Of a stretch of DNA of 64,000 nucleotides, positions 23,830-35,885 are shown piece after piece. The notes beneath the pieces are model-generated. The model worked only from the letters and a program-made list of their open reading frames with translations. It searched no databases and was not told the origin of the DNA. Each line of letters opens with the position of its first letter. Position 1 is the stretch's first letter. A program made the translations under genes and the position numbers. Source of the stretch: Alviniconcha marisindica (lineage: Eukaryota > Mollusca > Gastropoda > Provannidae). The stretch lies in the NCBI GenBank assembly GCA_018857735.1, contig JABMCL010002049.1, positions 1,052,001 through 1,116,000 on the forward strand, read 5' to 3'.

Positions 23830-25010
23830 GACACTTGTGCAGACAACAGCAAGAACACCAAGGTGCGTTATTATGTAGTTGTGCACCGGCTTCGGCTGTG
23901 TCGCAGTACGTTAACAACGGCAAGAACACCAAGGGTACATTAGAATATTGTCGTGCTTTGGCTTGGGCTACGTCACAACACACTGACAACACTGAGAAAC
24001 AACACCAAGGGTACATTATTATGCTGTCATTCCTTGGCTTGGGCTGTGTCACAGCACACTGACAACAGCAAGAACACCAAGGGTACATTATAATGTAGCT
24101 ATGCTTTGGCTTGGGCTGTCTTACAACACACTGTCAACAGCAAGAACACCGACACCAAGGGGACATTACTGTTGTTATTCCTTGGCTTGGGCTATGTTAT
24201 AACACGTCGACAACAGCAAGTGCACCAAGGGTACATTATAATGTTGTTAAGCTTTGATGACAACGGCAAGAACACCACGGGTACATGATAATGTTGTTAG
24301 GCCTTGGCTTGGGCTGTGTCACAGCACATTGACAACAGCAAGAACATCAGTCAAGGGTACATCATAATGTTGTTAGGCCTTGGCTTAGGCTGTGTTGCAG
24401 CACATTGACAACGGCAAGAACACCGACGGTGCATGATGTTATGCTTGATAGTGTCACAGCACATTGACAACGGCAAGGACACCAACGGTACATTATAATG
24501 TTATGCTTTGATGGTGTCACAGCACATTGACAACGGCAAGAACGCCAAGGGTACATCATAATGTTGTTAGGCCTTGGCTTGGGCTGTGTCACAGCACATT
24601 GACAACGGCAAGAACACCAAGGGTACATCATAATGTTGTTACGCCTTGGCTTGGGCTGTGTCACAGCACATTGACAACGGCAAGAACACCAAGGGTACAT
24701 CATAATGTTGTTACGCCTTGGCTTGGGCTGTGTCACAGCACATTGACAACGGCAAGAACACCAAGGGTACATCATAATGTTGTTACGCCTTGGCTTGGGC
24801 TGTGTCACAGCACATTGACAACGGCAAGAACACCAAGGGTACATCATAATGTTGTTACGCCTTGGCTTGGGCTGTGTCACAGCACATTGACAACGGCAAG
24901 AACACCAACGGTACATCATAATGTTATTACGCCGTGGCTTGGGCTGTGTCACAGCACATTGACAACGGCAAGAACACCAACGGTACATCATAATGTTGTT
25001 AGGCGTTGAC
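23830..25010. repeat. 72-bp satellite array, about 16 units
   Basis: The core is ttgacaacggcaagaacacc, then aagggtacatcataatgttg and ttacgccttggcttgggctg, then tgtcacagcaca. Units at 24530-25010 are nearly identical, while those at 23830-24500 are diverged and partly deleted. Because 72 is a multiple of three, the homogeneous part stays open in one frame on each strand (24-residue modules such as LTTARTPRVHHNVVTPWLGL). No start context, splice site or domain supports translation. Confidence 0.95.
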
Positions 25011-25096
25011 TTGTTGACGGAGAAGGGGAGCGGAGGCGGGGGAGGGACCCAAGATCCTGCTCCGTAGCTACGGTTTGTAGCCTTCTTTACCCGGGA

Positions 25097-25178
25097 GAGA
25101 GAGGGTTCCGTGTCGTGAACTGTAAGCCACGCCTCTTTCCTCTCAAAACGTCGAGGGAACCCGAGTGTCAGTCTGCAG
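25097..25178 (+). repeat. Dispersed repeat E, copy 1
   Basis: The block ttccgtgtcgtgaactgtaa, gccacgcctctttcctc recurs at 30138-30185 as ttccgtgccgtgagctcgaa, gccccgcctctttcctc, in the same orientation. Confidence 0.6.
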
Positions 25179-25399
25179 GTGCGAAGATCCCACCCGACAC
25201 TAGGGCTTGTAGCCACCTTTACCCGGTTTGTGAACCCGTCATTGGATACCTGGAGCACGTTATTTTTTAAGTATTTTTTTTTATGTATATATTTTTTGAG
25301 CTTTTGGTTGTCTGATTTTTAAAGCGTTTTTGTATCGGTGTCGCGGTGCCACCTGTTACGCTACCCACGCTGTCTTGACATGAACTGCGGCCAGTTTGG

Positions 25400-25540
25400 T
25401 GCGTGTGTGTGTGTGTGTGTGTGTTGCTGAGGGGCGTGTGTGTGTCTGTGAGAGAGAGACAGACAGACAGAGACAGAGAGGGAGGGAGAGAGAGACAGGG
25501 AGAAAGTGTGAGTCTGCCACCACCCCTCTCTCTCTCTACT
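25400..25540. repeat. (GT)n and (GAGA/CAGA)n simple repeats
   Basis: GT repeats at 25401-25423 and 25434-25448, then GAGA/CAGA repeats to about 25505, then a CT run. Confidence 0.9.
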
Positions 25541-25844
25541 CTCTACGCCGTACAAGTTCGACACGACTACTGCCTTCTCCAAGCATTGGTTTACATCCTT
25601 CTCCCAACCACTACCGAAACTGGTTACGTCACAGGTCAACTAGCCGACAGGTTTTCTTTGGTGCTCAAAATAATGCCTATCACCTTTGTAACAGAAAACC
25701 CAAATTGTATCAGGCGTTACTTTCATTACCACCCCCGTTGCTTTCGGCAGCACAAACAAAAATCCAAAATCGATCACGTCGGGATGGAAATAATTCATCA
25801 CCAGGTCTGACGTTTACGAGCAGGCTTTGACGCGATGCTGCTTC

Positions 25845-25990
25845 CATAGTCTTATTACCCAAACCTTTCGGAGGGCGCGTTCAGGGTCGGTGGACAGCTG
25901 CGCGGAGATAAAGAGTGAGTGCAGGGTCGGTGGACAGCTGCGCGGAGATAAAGAGTGAGTGCCCCTTTAAGGGCGTAACCAATTATGGCA
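25845..25990 (-). repeat. Dispersed repeat G, copy 2, with internal 40-bp tandem duplication
   Basis: This is the inverse complement of 10825-10925 (cccaaacctttcggaggg and gctgcgcggag blocks). In this copy the segment gcagggtcggtggacagctg plus cgcggagataaagagtgagt is present twice in tandem, at about 25882-25921 (first copy starting cagggtcgg) and 25921-25960. Confidence 0.7.
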
Positions 25991-26267
25991 GAGTTTGGAG
26001 GGAGGGTGCCGGAAAGCTAAGCTTGGATAGCGTACCGCTGGTTGTTATTCAAATATTTTCCCCTGATCTGCATTCATTTTGATTCCTTGTATGGCCGACT
26101 ATGACATAGGCTAAATCCCCCCCCCCCCTTTCCCACATACACACGCTCCTGACACTCCGTTCCACACCGCGTCCCACACAACGGCAGGTCGTTACCTCGC
26201 CAGCTGGCAGATTCCTGGTCGTTAAACTTGCGCAAGGCCGTCGTAAATTTCAGTGGAAAAATAGCTG

Positions 26268-26400
26268 GAACTATGAAGGAAGAAGAAGAAAAAGAAGAGA
26301 AGAAAAAATAGAATGGGGAGAAAAAGAAGAGAAGAAAAAATAGAATGGGGAGAAAAAGCACCCCCCCCCCAAAAAAAAAAAAAAAAAATTTAAAAAAGAA
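26268..26400. repeat. Purine-rich tandem duplication with poly-C/poly-A
   Basis: A 40-bp block (agaagagaagaaaaaataga, atggggagaaaa) occurs twice, followed by a C run and a run of about 18 A. The flanks at 25991-26267 and 26401-27505 carry no recognised gene. Confidence 0.85.
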
Positions 26401-27505
26401 GAAGAGGAACCACCACCAAAGTCTTGGGTAGAATACTCGAAGCGACAATTAGATCTCGTTGGCTGTCGGTGCCACAGTCTGAGACTTGCAGCTGTAAACT
26501 TTTGTCGCTGCAGTATGTGCACGTCTGCTGTTCCAAATTTATGTTTGCGGCTGTATAGGTTCATTTTTGCAGAGACAACTTTACTTTTGCAGCTGTATTA
26601 ACGGGAGGTAGTTTTGTGGCGACACAAGCAACTGCACTCTCCCAGAGCACACGACCTTTAAAACCAAGACACCCGAAAATACCAACACAGTAAGCGTTGG
26701 TGTGTAAAACTATCTGGGTTAGTTATTCTCTTACACCCACCCACACACCCACCCACCCGCCTTTCTCTCTGTTGCGAAAACGGATCCTAAACCGAGACAA
26801 ATACCAGCATCGTACATATCTGGGCGTATAACGTAGGGTCAGTACAGCCCTTGGGGCTGTTGACTCCCCCCCCCCCCCCCCCAAAAAAAAAGAGGGGAAA
26901 AACAACAACACCCAAACCAAACCAACCAACTAAACAAACGAACAAAAAAGCCCCAAACAAGAGCAACAAAACCATTGGCCTTTACGACAGAGGCTCATTG
27001 ATCGAGCTGAATGACATCTCTGTCATGCATATACTATATCTCGACGCGAGCGTCACCACCACGCTTTTGTTGGGCTACGGAACGGTTTCTCTCTCGGCGA
27101 GCATGTTCAAGCTGACGTCTTGATAGACTATACCATTCCGAACATCATGTTACATTTCACCCGAGTCCGCTATGACGACTGACTCCTTTTTAGAAAATGA
27201 AAAAGAGAAACCTACGTCAATAATAGCAATATCAACGCACTTATAGAAGCAGAGGGAATAGGAATCAAACAAAATGTGTAAGTTTTTCAGATACCAAGAA
27301 AGACAACTTCAATCAATTCTGTTCCAACTAAGCTTTCTAAAACACATTGACTCGACATAGCTTCAACGTCCACTTTTCTGAGCACTTTAGACGGAAGGTA
27401 CAACTGTATACAATTTTTGTTTTTGGCGCGTTATTGAGCATCACGATCTTTTGGTTTTGTCACTGAATTGAGCAAAAATAATGAGCAAAGCAAAATTCGA
27501 CTCAC

Positions 27506-27535
27506 GTTCCTCGGCTTTACAACATCTTCCGCCAT
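27506..27535 (-). CDS. Possible first coding exon (MAEDVVKPRN)
   Basis: On the minus strand a favourable start context (caaaaATGG) opens MAEDVVKPRN and is cut by a strong donor, AAC|gtgagt. The upstream 200 bp are relatively CpG-containing and non-repetitive, as in many first exons. No following exon could be matched on the minus strand, so this is only a candidate. Confidence 0.22.
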
Positions 27536-28080
27536 TTTTGCCACGCCGTGAGCTACCTCTGAACACCGTTCGCAAACATTCGCGAGAGCCACCGCCAGTA
27601 ACGAACCACCACATGGAGTCCGAAAACAACTAAACAAAATTTTAAAAAAGTTTACCGAACGTTCGCGTAAAGAAACGCTCCGCTGCCTACATTCTCGATC
27701 GCTGCAGTGCCAATGCACCGACACTTTGCAGCCATCGTCGGCCAACGAACTCAATACTAAACAGTCCTGTGACCGACTTTTTTTTTATATATAGAGAGAG
27801 ACTCTTTTTTTCTTTTTTTTCTTCTTCTTTTTCTGTTTAACGTATCCGCTGCAGTTACAACGTGTTTTGTTTTTGTTTTTGTTTTTTCTTCTTCTTTTCT
27901 TTCGACCGCAGGCTTCACATGTCCCTAAAGCAAGCAGACAAGATCTGCCCTTGTGGCCACTTGAAAAGACTGTTGTGCACTCAAAGTGCATTCCACAACA
28001 GCGAGTAGGCGCTGTTGAATGGAGTAGATAGGTGTAACTGTAAGCAGAGTAGGTCGGTGAAACATTTTTTAAAGTGTAGC

Positions 28081-28104
28081 TGTGTGTGTGTGTGTGTGTG
28101 TGTG

Positions 28105-28138
<34 letters not shown>
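28081..28138. repeat. (TG)n(TA)n microsatellite
   Basis: About 24 bp of TG repeats pass into about 30 bp of TA repeats. The region 27536-28080 upstream has T-rich tracts and no recognised gene. Confidence 0.95.
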
Positions 28139-28141
<3 letters not shown>

Positions 28142-28884
28142 ACTGTGGTGTTGGGTTGAAGTAACCTCGGTGTTGGGTCGCTGTGCTGCCGGAGGCATTG
28201 AGAGGCGTCTCTATTTATCATGGGGCTGCATAACACGAGGAGCAACACACTTTAAAATCAGGTGGGTGCATCCATCGTCAAACTAGATAGGAGCCTCTGG
28301 TGTTCGGGGCAAAAATAACAACAACGACAACGTGCGCCGTGACTCTTCAGACGTGGCGGTTGAAGGTGCACCGGCGTGCATACTAGTGTTGCTGGTTGTT
28401 ACTATGTTTCCCGAAATACATGGGGTGACCACTGACTTTGTCGTGCGTGAAGGTGAATGACTCGTTATAATTTATAATGATGCATAACCAGTTAGTTTTG
28501 ATTCGCATGTTTTCTCTTTTGCTTTGTCCAAGTGAGGTTACATTGTTTGCATATACATGTGGTTTGTGAAGCATATCGTACTTATGATGGTTGATGAGGT
28601 ATGCTAGTCTCCTTTATTATCATCGTTATTATTAATCACGTGTACGTTCTGTTGAATATGAATGGCCTGTGACAGCTATGTTTGTATAACTGGACGCGCC
28701 AAAAATATGGCGAGATTAGGGCCAGTCGTTTGACTTTCTTACCGTAACTACCAAAGGAACAGCCAGATTAAGCCTATGCCTCTGTTGGCTGGGTTCAAGA
28801 ATTGTCACGCATGCGGCGTGGTTCTTCTTTGTCTTATTCAATACAGTAGTACGGAAACCTCTGCATGTCAGCGCTTCGATCGCA

Positions 28885-28889
<5 letters not shown>

Positions 28890-28957
<68 letters not shown>
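28890..28957. repeat. (GT)n microsatellite abutting repeat B
   Basis: About 67 bp of GT repeats end exactly where dispersed repeat B begins. The stretch 28139-28889 holds no recognised gene. Confidence 0.95.
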
Positions 28958-28960
<3 letters not shown>

Positions 28961-29368
28961 ATCGACTTTCACGAAACAAACTTCAGGGGCCACCAAACGC
29001 TACTGTGATTAAAGGAACTAGCCTGCGCAGGCTAAACATTTCGTGTGCTTGGGGCAGGTTAATAGAACATGATCCGCAGTAAACGTCTTGCGACTGAACG
29101 TGCCGTTGATTTTCATGTCGATTTTACAAGGTGATTTTTTTTTGACACCGTTACTAACACTTGTTTCTCGAGCTCATTACCGCTTCGTGCGCTCTTTTCC
29201 TGCGCTTCATTTTGACGTCACGAAAATGTCTTTGACGTCATAGATAGACCACCCAGAAGCTCTGTTCTGTGTGTAGGTCACGGACGAAATACATGTCGAT
29301 TGCGATGATTTTTGTCACCGACTGTTTTTATTTTGTGGAGTGAACTTTTGATGACGTATTGCAGCGTT
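28958..29368 (+). mobile_element. Dispersed repeat B, copy 1 (about 412 bp)
   Basis: This is the inverse complement, end to end, of 36764-37178. The 5' part (atcgactttcacgaaacaaa, cttcaggggccaccaaa, actagcctgcgcaggcta) is nearly identical. The 3' part is more diverged but colinear and ends gacgtattgcagcgtt. Both copies stop at the same points, which implies a defined element. I see no terminal inverted repeats, no coding capacity and no clear pol III boxes. Confidence 0.8.
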
Positions 29369-30640
29369 GGGGGGGAGGAGGGAGGGGGGGGGGGATCTGA
29401 GTCCACCAGAAAAGGTGTGGGCTATTGGGTTTTATCCCAGTTTAAATTTTTTTTAAACTGATAATGATTGTCAATTTTCGGGTAAAATTAACCGGCAGAT
29501 GAAATTAAAAAAAGAAAGAAAGAAAAAAATGCAACAGACAAATCATGATAACAATAATAATTTTTACCAAAAAATCATGTTTTCGCTAGATCTGAGCAGG
29601 CCCTTTAAAGAGCTTAAAAACAAAACAAAACAAAAAACCCGTTTTTACCGTTAGAATCGTCTGGATTAAGTAAGCTACTGCATAAATTACAGTAAAGTCA
29701 TTTAAGACATAACACATAAGAATTGTACTCTTCTATATCACACATACAGAAATGTGTTTTTCGACAGCATAATATATAACGATTTAAACGAATACATCTA
29801 AGTCAACAAGTCCAGCCAGCAAACAAATGGCCACATACAAAATTTAAAAAAACTTAGGCTAGTCCTAATCTTGTAAGTAATGTAAGAGTACACCGTATTT
29901 CTGAAATAGAGTTGTCGGAAGATAGCGTTTAAAGTTTCATGTGACGTCATTTGACGGTGCAGCACTCCTCCTGTGGAACCCAAACACAACGTGCATGCAG
30001 TCATGTAAATAGTGTCTGTAACCCCTAGGTAGAGACTTACTGAGTTGCTCGCTCTGTATGCTGTTCCTTTATCGCCTTCCGTTTACTTTTAATGTTTGGA
30101 CTGCAAGGGGTATTTCTATGTTTACATTGTAATAGAGAATTCCGTGCCGTGAGCTCGAAGCCCCGCCTCTTTCCTCATAAGATTTCGATGTGACCACCGT
30201 CAGTGTGCTACTGTGTTGACTGGTGGAATGAACGGTGATTTGAGCCTGATTCCAGCATTCAAATAATTTTCTCCATTTCAGTGATTACAGCTAATATCTC
30301 TCGTCATCACTGAAACTGGGTCATTACTTACTGTGGCGGTTTTGTGCGGAATCAGCCAGTCTTTCACTGCGTTGTTGTGCTTTAGCTTGTGGGGAATACA
30401 TGCCGAGTGTTTTCTCGCGGATTATAATTTGAGACGATTTGATTGGCTGAAGCTGCTGGGTGGTTGGCTGCCTGGAAACCTCACAGACGTTACAGCGATG
30501 ATCGTGTAAAACTGGGGATCTGTCTATTTCTCTCCTTTTTAACCAGTGTGTGTGGACTGATGGCGAGTGGAACCGAAATTTTGGCACATAGAATAAAGTG
30601 ATAGAAACTCTACGAATAACTTAGGGAAAGCCGAATAAAA
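29369..30640. other. No confident gene; dispersed repeat E copy 2 at 30138-30185
   Basis: A G-rich run follows at 29370-29395, then A-rich non-coding sequence. The only recognised item is the second copy of repeat E (gccccgcctctttcctc). Confidence 0.45.
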
Positions 30641-30644
30641 GTTC

Positions 30645-30674
30645 GAAGTGCAAAAGGTCCACAGAGAGGAGAGG

Positions 30675-30706
<32 letters not shown>

Positions 30707-31030
30707 AAGACAGAGACAGAAAGACAGACACAAAGTCAGAGAGAGACAGAGACATAGAGAGACAGAAACAGAGAGAGAGAGACAGAAACGAAACTCGAAT
30801 TCTAACTCGAAACCTTTAATACTCAAGGATGTTAGCATTAGGTCCAACTGGATCTGTCTAACAGCCAGTTCTTGCTATTCTACAAAAACAAAATTTATTA
30901 AGCACGACTATTCTACAAATAGACATTATAACCACGAATAAGCAACTGATTAATGCAGTTACACAGAGTTCCTACAAATGTGTAGAAACAGCGGAATTAA
31001 ATTTCGTTCATGGACATTCATGTATATAAA
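30645..31030 (-). mobile_element. Non-LTR retrotransposon 3' end, 5'-truncated copy
   Basis: After a GAGA/GACA tract (30665-30795) the sequence contains acctttaatactcaagga, taacagccagtt, gcaactgattaatgcagtt and agttcctacaaatgtg. It matches 60505-60722, the 3' end of the longer LINE copy, in the same orientation. Only the 3' end is present here. Confidence 0.7.
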
Positions 31031-31490
31031 TACATATGATTCAAAAAAGTCCGTTCAGAGAGAGGGAGATTGGGGTTTTGACGCCCCGTCAACTGGAAAA
31101 CGTCACATTAAAAGACGATAGACAGACAGACAGACAAACACTGAGGCGGACAGGCAAGCAGACAGACAGGCATACCTGATATTTAGCACTAAGTCAGCCA
31201 AGAAGGTGAAATTAAGACGAAGCGAACTGTAGATAACCTCAAGCTAAATTCAGTTTCGCCCTTTATGACATAGAAGCTAAACGGGGAAGCGAACCGAAGG
31301 AGGAAGCAGCGCGGGCCCTATCGATTGGAGCAGAGTATACACACAGCAGTTTCCCTCTCGATTTCTCGTCCTGCTGTTCCTAAGGTCTTCTCGCCAAACA
31401 GCCTAAAGCCACACATTAGTCGCCCTTCCCGATGACAAATAACTTTGTGTATGCATTGCTCAACTCCCCCGTGCCATCCTTTCGTCCCAG

Positions 31491-31702
31491 ACAATGTAAG
31501 GGATATTTTGTATAATACTGATGTTATAACCTCTATTGTTAAACAGATTGTTCATAGTCCTGTGGCTAAGTTAGTATAACTTAGATTTCTTTCTTCTTTT
31601 GGGGGTGGTGGGGGGGGGGGGGGGGGGGGGGGTCGTCGTGGTCTAATATTACCTTGCAGTGGACAGACATAAAATAGAACATTGATTGATTGATTGATTG
31701 AC
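31491..31702 (+). mobile_element. Non-LTR retrotransposon C-terminus and (ATTG)n-tailed 3' end
   Basis: The frame reads NVRDILYNTDVITSIVKQIV and then HSPVAKLV-stop, matching the sequence at 42315-42400. The 3'UTR shares gtctaatat and acagacataaaata with that copy and ends in ATTG repeats (31681-31700). A run of about 23 G (31608-31632) has expanded inside the 3'UTR. Coding capacity upstream is lost. Confidence 0.75.
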
Positions 31703-31799
31703 TAATCGGCCCAGACATGTTTACCATTTGCAGGAGAATTCATTCCTGATTCCGTCTGGTTCGGTTGAATTTCTTAAAGCTGTAAATAATATGGAATAT

Positions 31800-32240
31800 G
31801 ACCACCCCATTTTGAGTTTTAACTAAAATCAAGGAGTGTATTTGGATATAATAGGAGAAAAAATGGATACTTGTTTGGGTCCCAGGCATCAGAGGCAATT
31901 CGGCGGCCGATTCTGTTGCTGAGGATGCTTTTGATAGCGATATCTCGGATCAGCGCATCCATTCGTTAATCAGAAATCCCGTCTGAACAAATGTATCGCT
32001 AAACTCGGGCAAGGTGACTGCGATGAATATCCTGAACACAAATTCTGTAAGATTACTCCAAAGCTAAATAATTGTCTTCCATTCTGTCTTTCAAACAGAA
32101 GAGACTACTGTTCTAGCACGACTACATATTGGCCATTTATATGTGACCCGATCCTTTTTGTTGAAAGAAGAGAGAGTGTACTAACTGCGAAGAGTTACTT
32201 TGGAAAAGCTTTGATCTTACTGTTTGGTCGACAAACGCTT
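31800..32240 (+). mobile_element. Decayed LINE fragment with RNase H-like remnant
   Basis: One frame contains VWVPGIRGNSAADSVAEDAF, like the (F)xWVPgHxGIxGNExAD motif of LINE RNase H domains. Farther on, another frame has TTVLARLHIGHLYVTRSFLL, like the RLRxGHTxLTHSYLL segment that follows RNase H. Frameshifts and stops between them show it is dead. Confidence 0.7.
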
Positions 32241-33130
32241 TCAGGCGGGGTCTTTAAAGGTATTTAAAAAGTGTCTGTGTGGAAAATTATTTTATGTTTG
32301 CCTTTCCGAAAGAGGTATTTGTCTTTCACCAGTTTGTGCTGGATAATTTTTACCATTGAAGGATTTCGAGTGTATATTTGTGTTTAGAGAGGGTCTGTTG
32401 ATCCTACTTCAGCATGGTTTATCGAAACATGAGAAGAGGTTTTGATGGATCAGTTGGCTCAGGCCTTAGTGCTTCTGGTTTTCCTCTTGCTTGGCTCGGG
32501 AGTGTAACCTTTCTGTTTTGTTGTGGGATTTTCCCGTGTTGTATTCAAGTTGTGTTTGAATGGGGTCTGTAGATATCAAACTTGGGTCCAGTTTTATACA
32601 AGAGAAAGGTTTTGAGTATGTATTGACTTACAGTGGTGTTTGTTCCTCCTCCCTCAGATGACTGCAGTTCACAGGACCATAAAATCCAGTTACTCAGTAG
32701 CTAACTGGCCGGGTTCGGCCGGAACAATGGTGCATGACAGTAGTTTCTATAAGCGTGTGGACATAGAGATGCGTGCAGACCGATTCCTTTCCACTGCTAG
32801 TCTCTGTAGGTTAAAACTGTTTATAGCCTGTCGAACTGGTTACTGGTTCAGGCCAGTGCGCTGTTTTTGTTTTGTTTTGTTTGTCTTTTGTTGTTGTTGC
32901 TTCATTTATCTGAAGATACATGTTTGCAAGACAGGTGCACGTGATGTCACTATTTTTGAGAAACAATCACGTGAGAAACGCGACCTTTGAAGGCTGTATA
33001 GTAGCCTCCGCCTTCCCTCACTTCATCGACTCGAAATTGATTCAGCCAGCCACATAAACACAACATGCAGAATTTACTGGACATTAATGTACGTTATCTC
33101 CGTCCTGTCAGATTCAGTTGTATTACCTAG
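32241..33130. other. No recognised feature
   Basis: T-rich non-coding sequence. The open frame at 32640-32990 has no known domain and ends in low-complexity sequence. Confidence 0.4.
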
Positions 33131-33220
33131 ATCCTGTTTTTAATGCATGTATTTCTTACCTGTCAAACCTGTCATCTTTTAAAGCCAAACTGAAAACCTT
33201 CCTCTTCTCACAGTAATTTC
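33131..33220 (+). mobile_element. Non-LTR 3' coding remnant
   Basis: Contains tcatcttttaaagccaaact and gaaaaccttcctcttctcac, encoding a SFKAKLKTFLFS-type ending. It is the same class as 20230-20345 and 39940-40010. Confidence 0.5.
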
Positions 33221-33264
33221 GCCCCAATTAACATCAATACCCAGTTTCTGCTACAGTTATAGTC

Positions 33265-33267
<3 letters not shown>

Positions 33268-33353
<86 letters not shown>

Positions 33354-33440
33354 GTGTGCGTGTGCGCGCGCATGTATGATGTATGATACTGATCAGTGTC
33401 ATGCACATTCGAATTTATTGCGGTGTGTGTGTGTGTGTGT
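33268..33440. repeat. (GT)n/(GC)n microsatellites
   Basis: About 70 bp of GT repeats, a CG alternating stretch, further GT/GC repeats to 33371, and a second short GT tract at 33422-33440. Confidence 0.95.
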
Positions 33441-34267
33441 TTCCGTATAATACTTTATGTAAATTGTTTTTGATAGGGCTGTGCTCTGCATGTATATATA
33501 GAATATCATATCTAGGTTAATGTGAATTATGTGAGCGCTCAGGGCGTTGATGAGCGCGTGATAAATGTACATTATTATTGTTACCTATGTATTATGAGTC
33601 TGATATGTGAAGCTGTACTGTGCTTGGAACTCGTTTTTAGAACTGGGACAGACGCATTATAAATAAAATGTATTATTATTAAGAAATTCCAGAAGGCCAG
33701 CAGCAAAACGTCCCGTGCAAGTCTCGGACGTTTAGCTCCTTTCTTCCCAAAATTCTTGAAATCGATCGGAGCAAATCTGCGATGTTTACCGTTGGAACTT
33801 GTGAGTTCAGTTGGTTCTGTTAATTATGTATGGTATATACAGGGCTAGTCACTCTTTGAGTCTGTTTGGTAAGAGGCTTCAGAAACGAACAATGGTTGCA
33901 GCGTGAATGAGTCTGATGCAGTTACCAAGCCGAAGGGCTGGGCAACTCGCTGGTCCTCTGTATAGGGGCCAGTTCGACAGGCTAGCTAGAACTGTATTCA
34001 TGGTAATACGTTTCCTCGCTAATTTTAACTTATAAATTAATGCACAGTAACGTCCCTGTTTGATTTACTCTGTGTGTGTGTGTGTGGAGTGGGGTGGGAT
34101 GGTGTGGGGTGGAGGGTTTTCCGTCTTCTCCATTGATATTTATTCACACACACACACACAGCTGCTAACGACGAGAGAGGAGGCTATGGTGAGGACAGTG
34201 GGAAAGTAGGTCGTTCCCCCTGTGTATGTAAGCCAGTGGTGTGGCCGCAGGAAGGCGGGGCCAGGGA

Positions 34268-34515
34268 CCGCTGTTGAGCAGCATTGATCAGAAATAGCCA
34301 AGTATCCACTGAGCTAGCGGGGTCCAGACAGACTGCCTGTTTAGCTCAGTCCTGCACGCCCTCATCGCCCTGCTATGGCACCGTTCCCGACCTTGACCTT
34401 GACTAAGGGCGGGGCGCTGGGACGAATCGCTAGCTTGCTTGATTTGTACTTCCGATTTATCGCAGTCTGATCCCCGTTAGCTCAGTGGATATTAGCTGTT
34501 TTTGATCCGAATTTT
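34268..34515. repeat. Head-to-head inverted pair of tRNA-like promoters
   Basis: The minus strand of 34275-34322 reads gaccccgctagctcagtgga followed by a tact/ggctatttctgatc block. The plus strand of 34468-34515 reads gatccccgttagctcagtgg then atatt/agctgtttttgatc. Both contain an A-box-like TAGCTCAGTGG. About 145 bp separates the arms. The heads face each other, as the two halves of an inverted duplication. No clear B boxes were seen. Confidence 0.6.
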
Positions 34516-34756
34516 ACGACAGGTCATCTAGGGTGTGTTTATCGATGAGACAGACGAACTTTCCGGCTTTGTCGCTTTTTATTTTTGATCTTTATAGGTT
34601 ACCTTGGCAACGCCCAATTCTGGTACAAACACAAACGTCAAACGCAAATTTTCGAAGTTAGTGCCTTCAGTATTACCTGATGATAATGATGAAGTGATGC
34701 TTAATGTCCTCAGATGTCAGTTGACATATTAGGGACAAGCTGTGACCAATGCCGAA

Positions 34757-34860
34757 GCATGGTTCAATATAGCTTTACGTCCACGGAAACCAGAAGGCTC
34801 GTTAGGACGGACAGCCCAGGACGTCCACCTCGACTCTCACACAGCTCCTGAACTACGCCA
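34757..34860 (-). mobile_element. SINE tail fragment, inverted copy of 6020-6110
   Basis: Reverse complement carries gttcaggagctgtgtgagag, tcgaggtggacgtcc and then cgagccttctggtttccgtg, ggacgtaaagc. It shares both body and tail with 6020-6110. Confidence 0.65.
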
Positions 34861-34974
34861 ATATTACCCATGTTAAAAGAGCACATATAGGTAGTACATG
34901 CTGGTATCGACGACCACTCCATCTAATTTATCAATACCATATTAAAGAAAAAAAATATTAAAAAAAACACGCCT

Positions 34975-35035
34975 TCTCCTCGTCCCTGATAAGCCTTATG
35001 GTTCCTTGGACGTTAAGCACCATGTTTACTTATTT
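34975..35035 (+). mobile_element. SINE tail-only fragment
   Basis: ccctgataagccttatggtt, ccttggacgttaagcaccat and gtttactta match the 3' end of the 5348-5665 SINE. The rest is absent and is followed by CT-rich simple sequence to 35246. Confidence 0.7.
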
Positions 35036-35689
35036 TAACTACTTGCACGAGTTCTCTCTCTCTCTCCCTCTCTTTAGCCATTTCCTTTACCACTCTTTCG
35101 CTGTCACTTTGTGTATGTGTGTCTCTCCCTCCCCACTTTCTATGTCTCGCTGTCTCTGCCCGTCTGTCTGTATATCTCTGTCTGTCTATCTGTCTGTCTC
35201 TCTCTCTGTTTTTCTGTCTGGCTCTGGCTCTCTCTCTCTCTCTCTGATTAACGGATCCACTTAAATATCTTAACCACGTTATGACCCACTGCATCATTGT
35301 CCACCAGGCATGTAGACAATTTCAAACAAAATCCATAGATCATTTGGATGTAATCACAATTCGTAGAGCCAAGGCTTACACTGACCGACTTTGCGTTGTG
35401 TTGTTTTGGCTTGTTATTAAATCTTGGCTTGGTTCCCAGGCGTTTCCGTAACTTGCATTAAGAAAGTTCACGCTGACATTCGGATCAGAAATGGCGGTTC
35501 AGCATGACCTCATTATGACCTCCACAAGCAAGGCTACTGTCGTCAGCGGGAAAACGTACTCACTAACAGACTTACACAGTTGTTGACATACAAGCAATCA
35601 CATACACACACAGAGATACACATACACAGACATCCCTCTCCTACCCCCCCCCCCCCTCCCTGAGCGTGCGCGCACACACACAGACACAC

Positions 35690-35694
<5 letters not shown>

Positions 35695-35747
<53 letters not shown>

Positions 35748-35840
35748 ACTCGCACGTATATATATACACACACACATACATACACACTCATGGACGCGCG
35801 CGCGCGCGCACACACACACACACACACACTCGCGCGCGTG
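35695..35840. repeat. (CA)n, (TA)n and (CG)n microsatellite cluster
   Basis: About 47 bp of CA repeats, a TATA stretch, CA repeats, then alternating CG at 35797-35808 and 35830-35838. A poly-C run lies at 35645-35657. Confidence 0.95.
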
Positions 35841-35885
35841 CGTAAAGTGAGTGTGTCACCTACTGACAGCCTCCATCCGTGAATA

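Noticed and set aside
24362..25258. 298-codon minus-strand ORF
   Set aside because: It is the 72-bp satellite read in its open frame; there are no domains, splice sites or start context.
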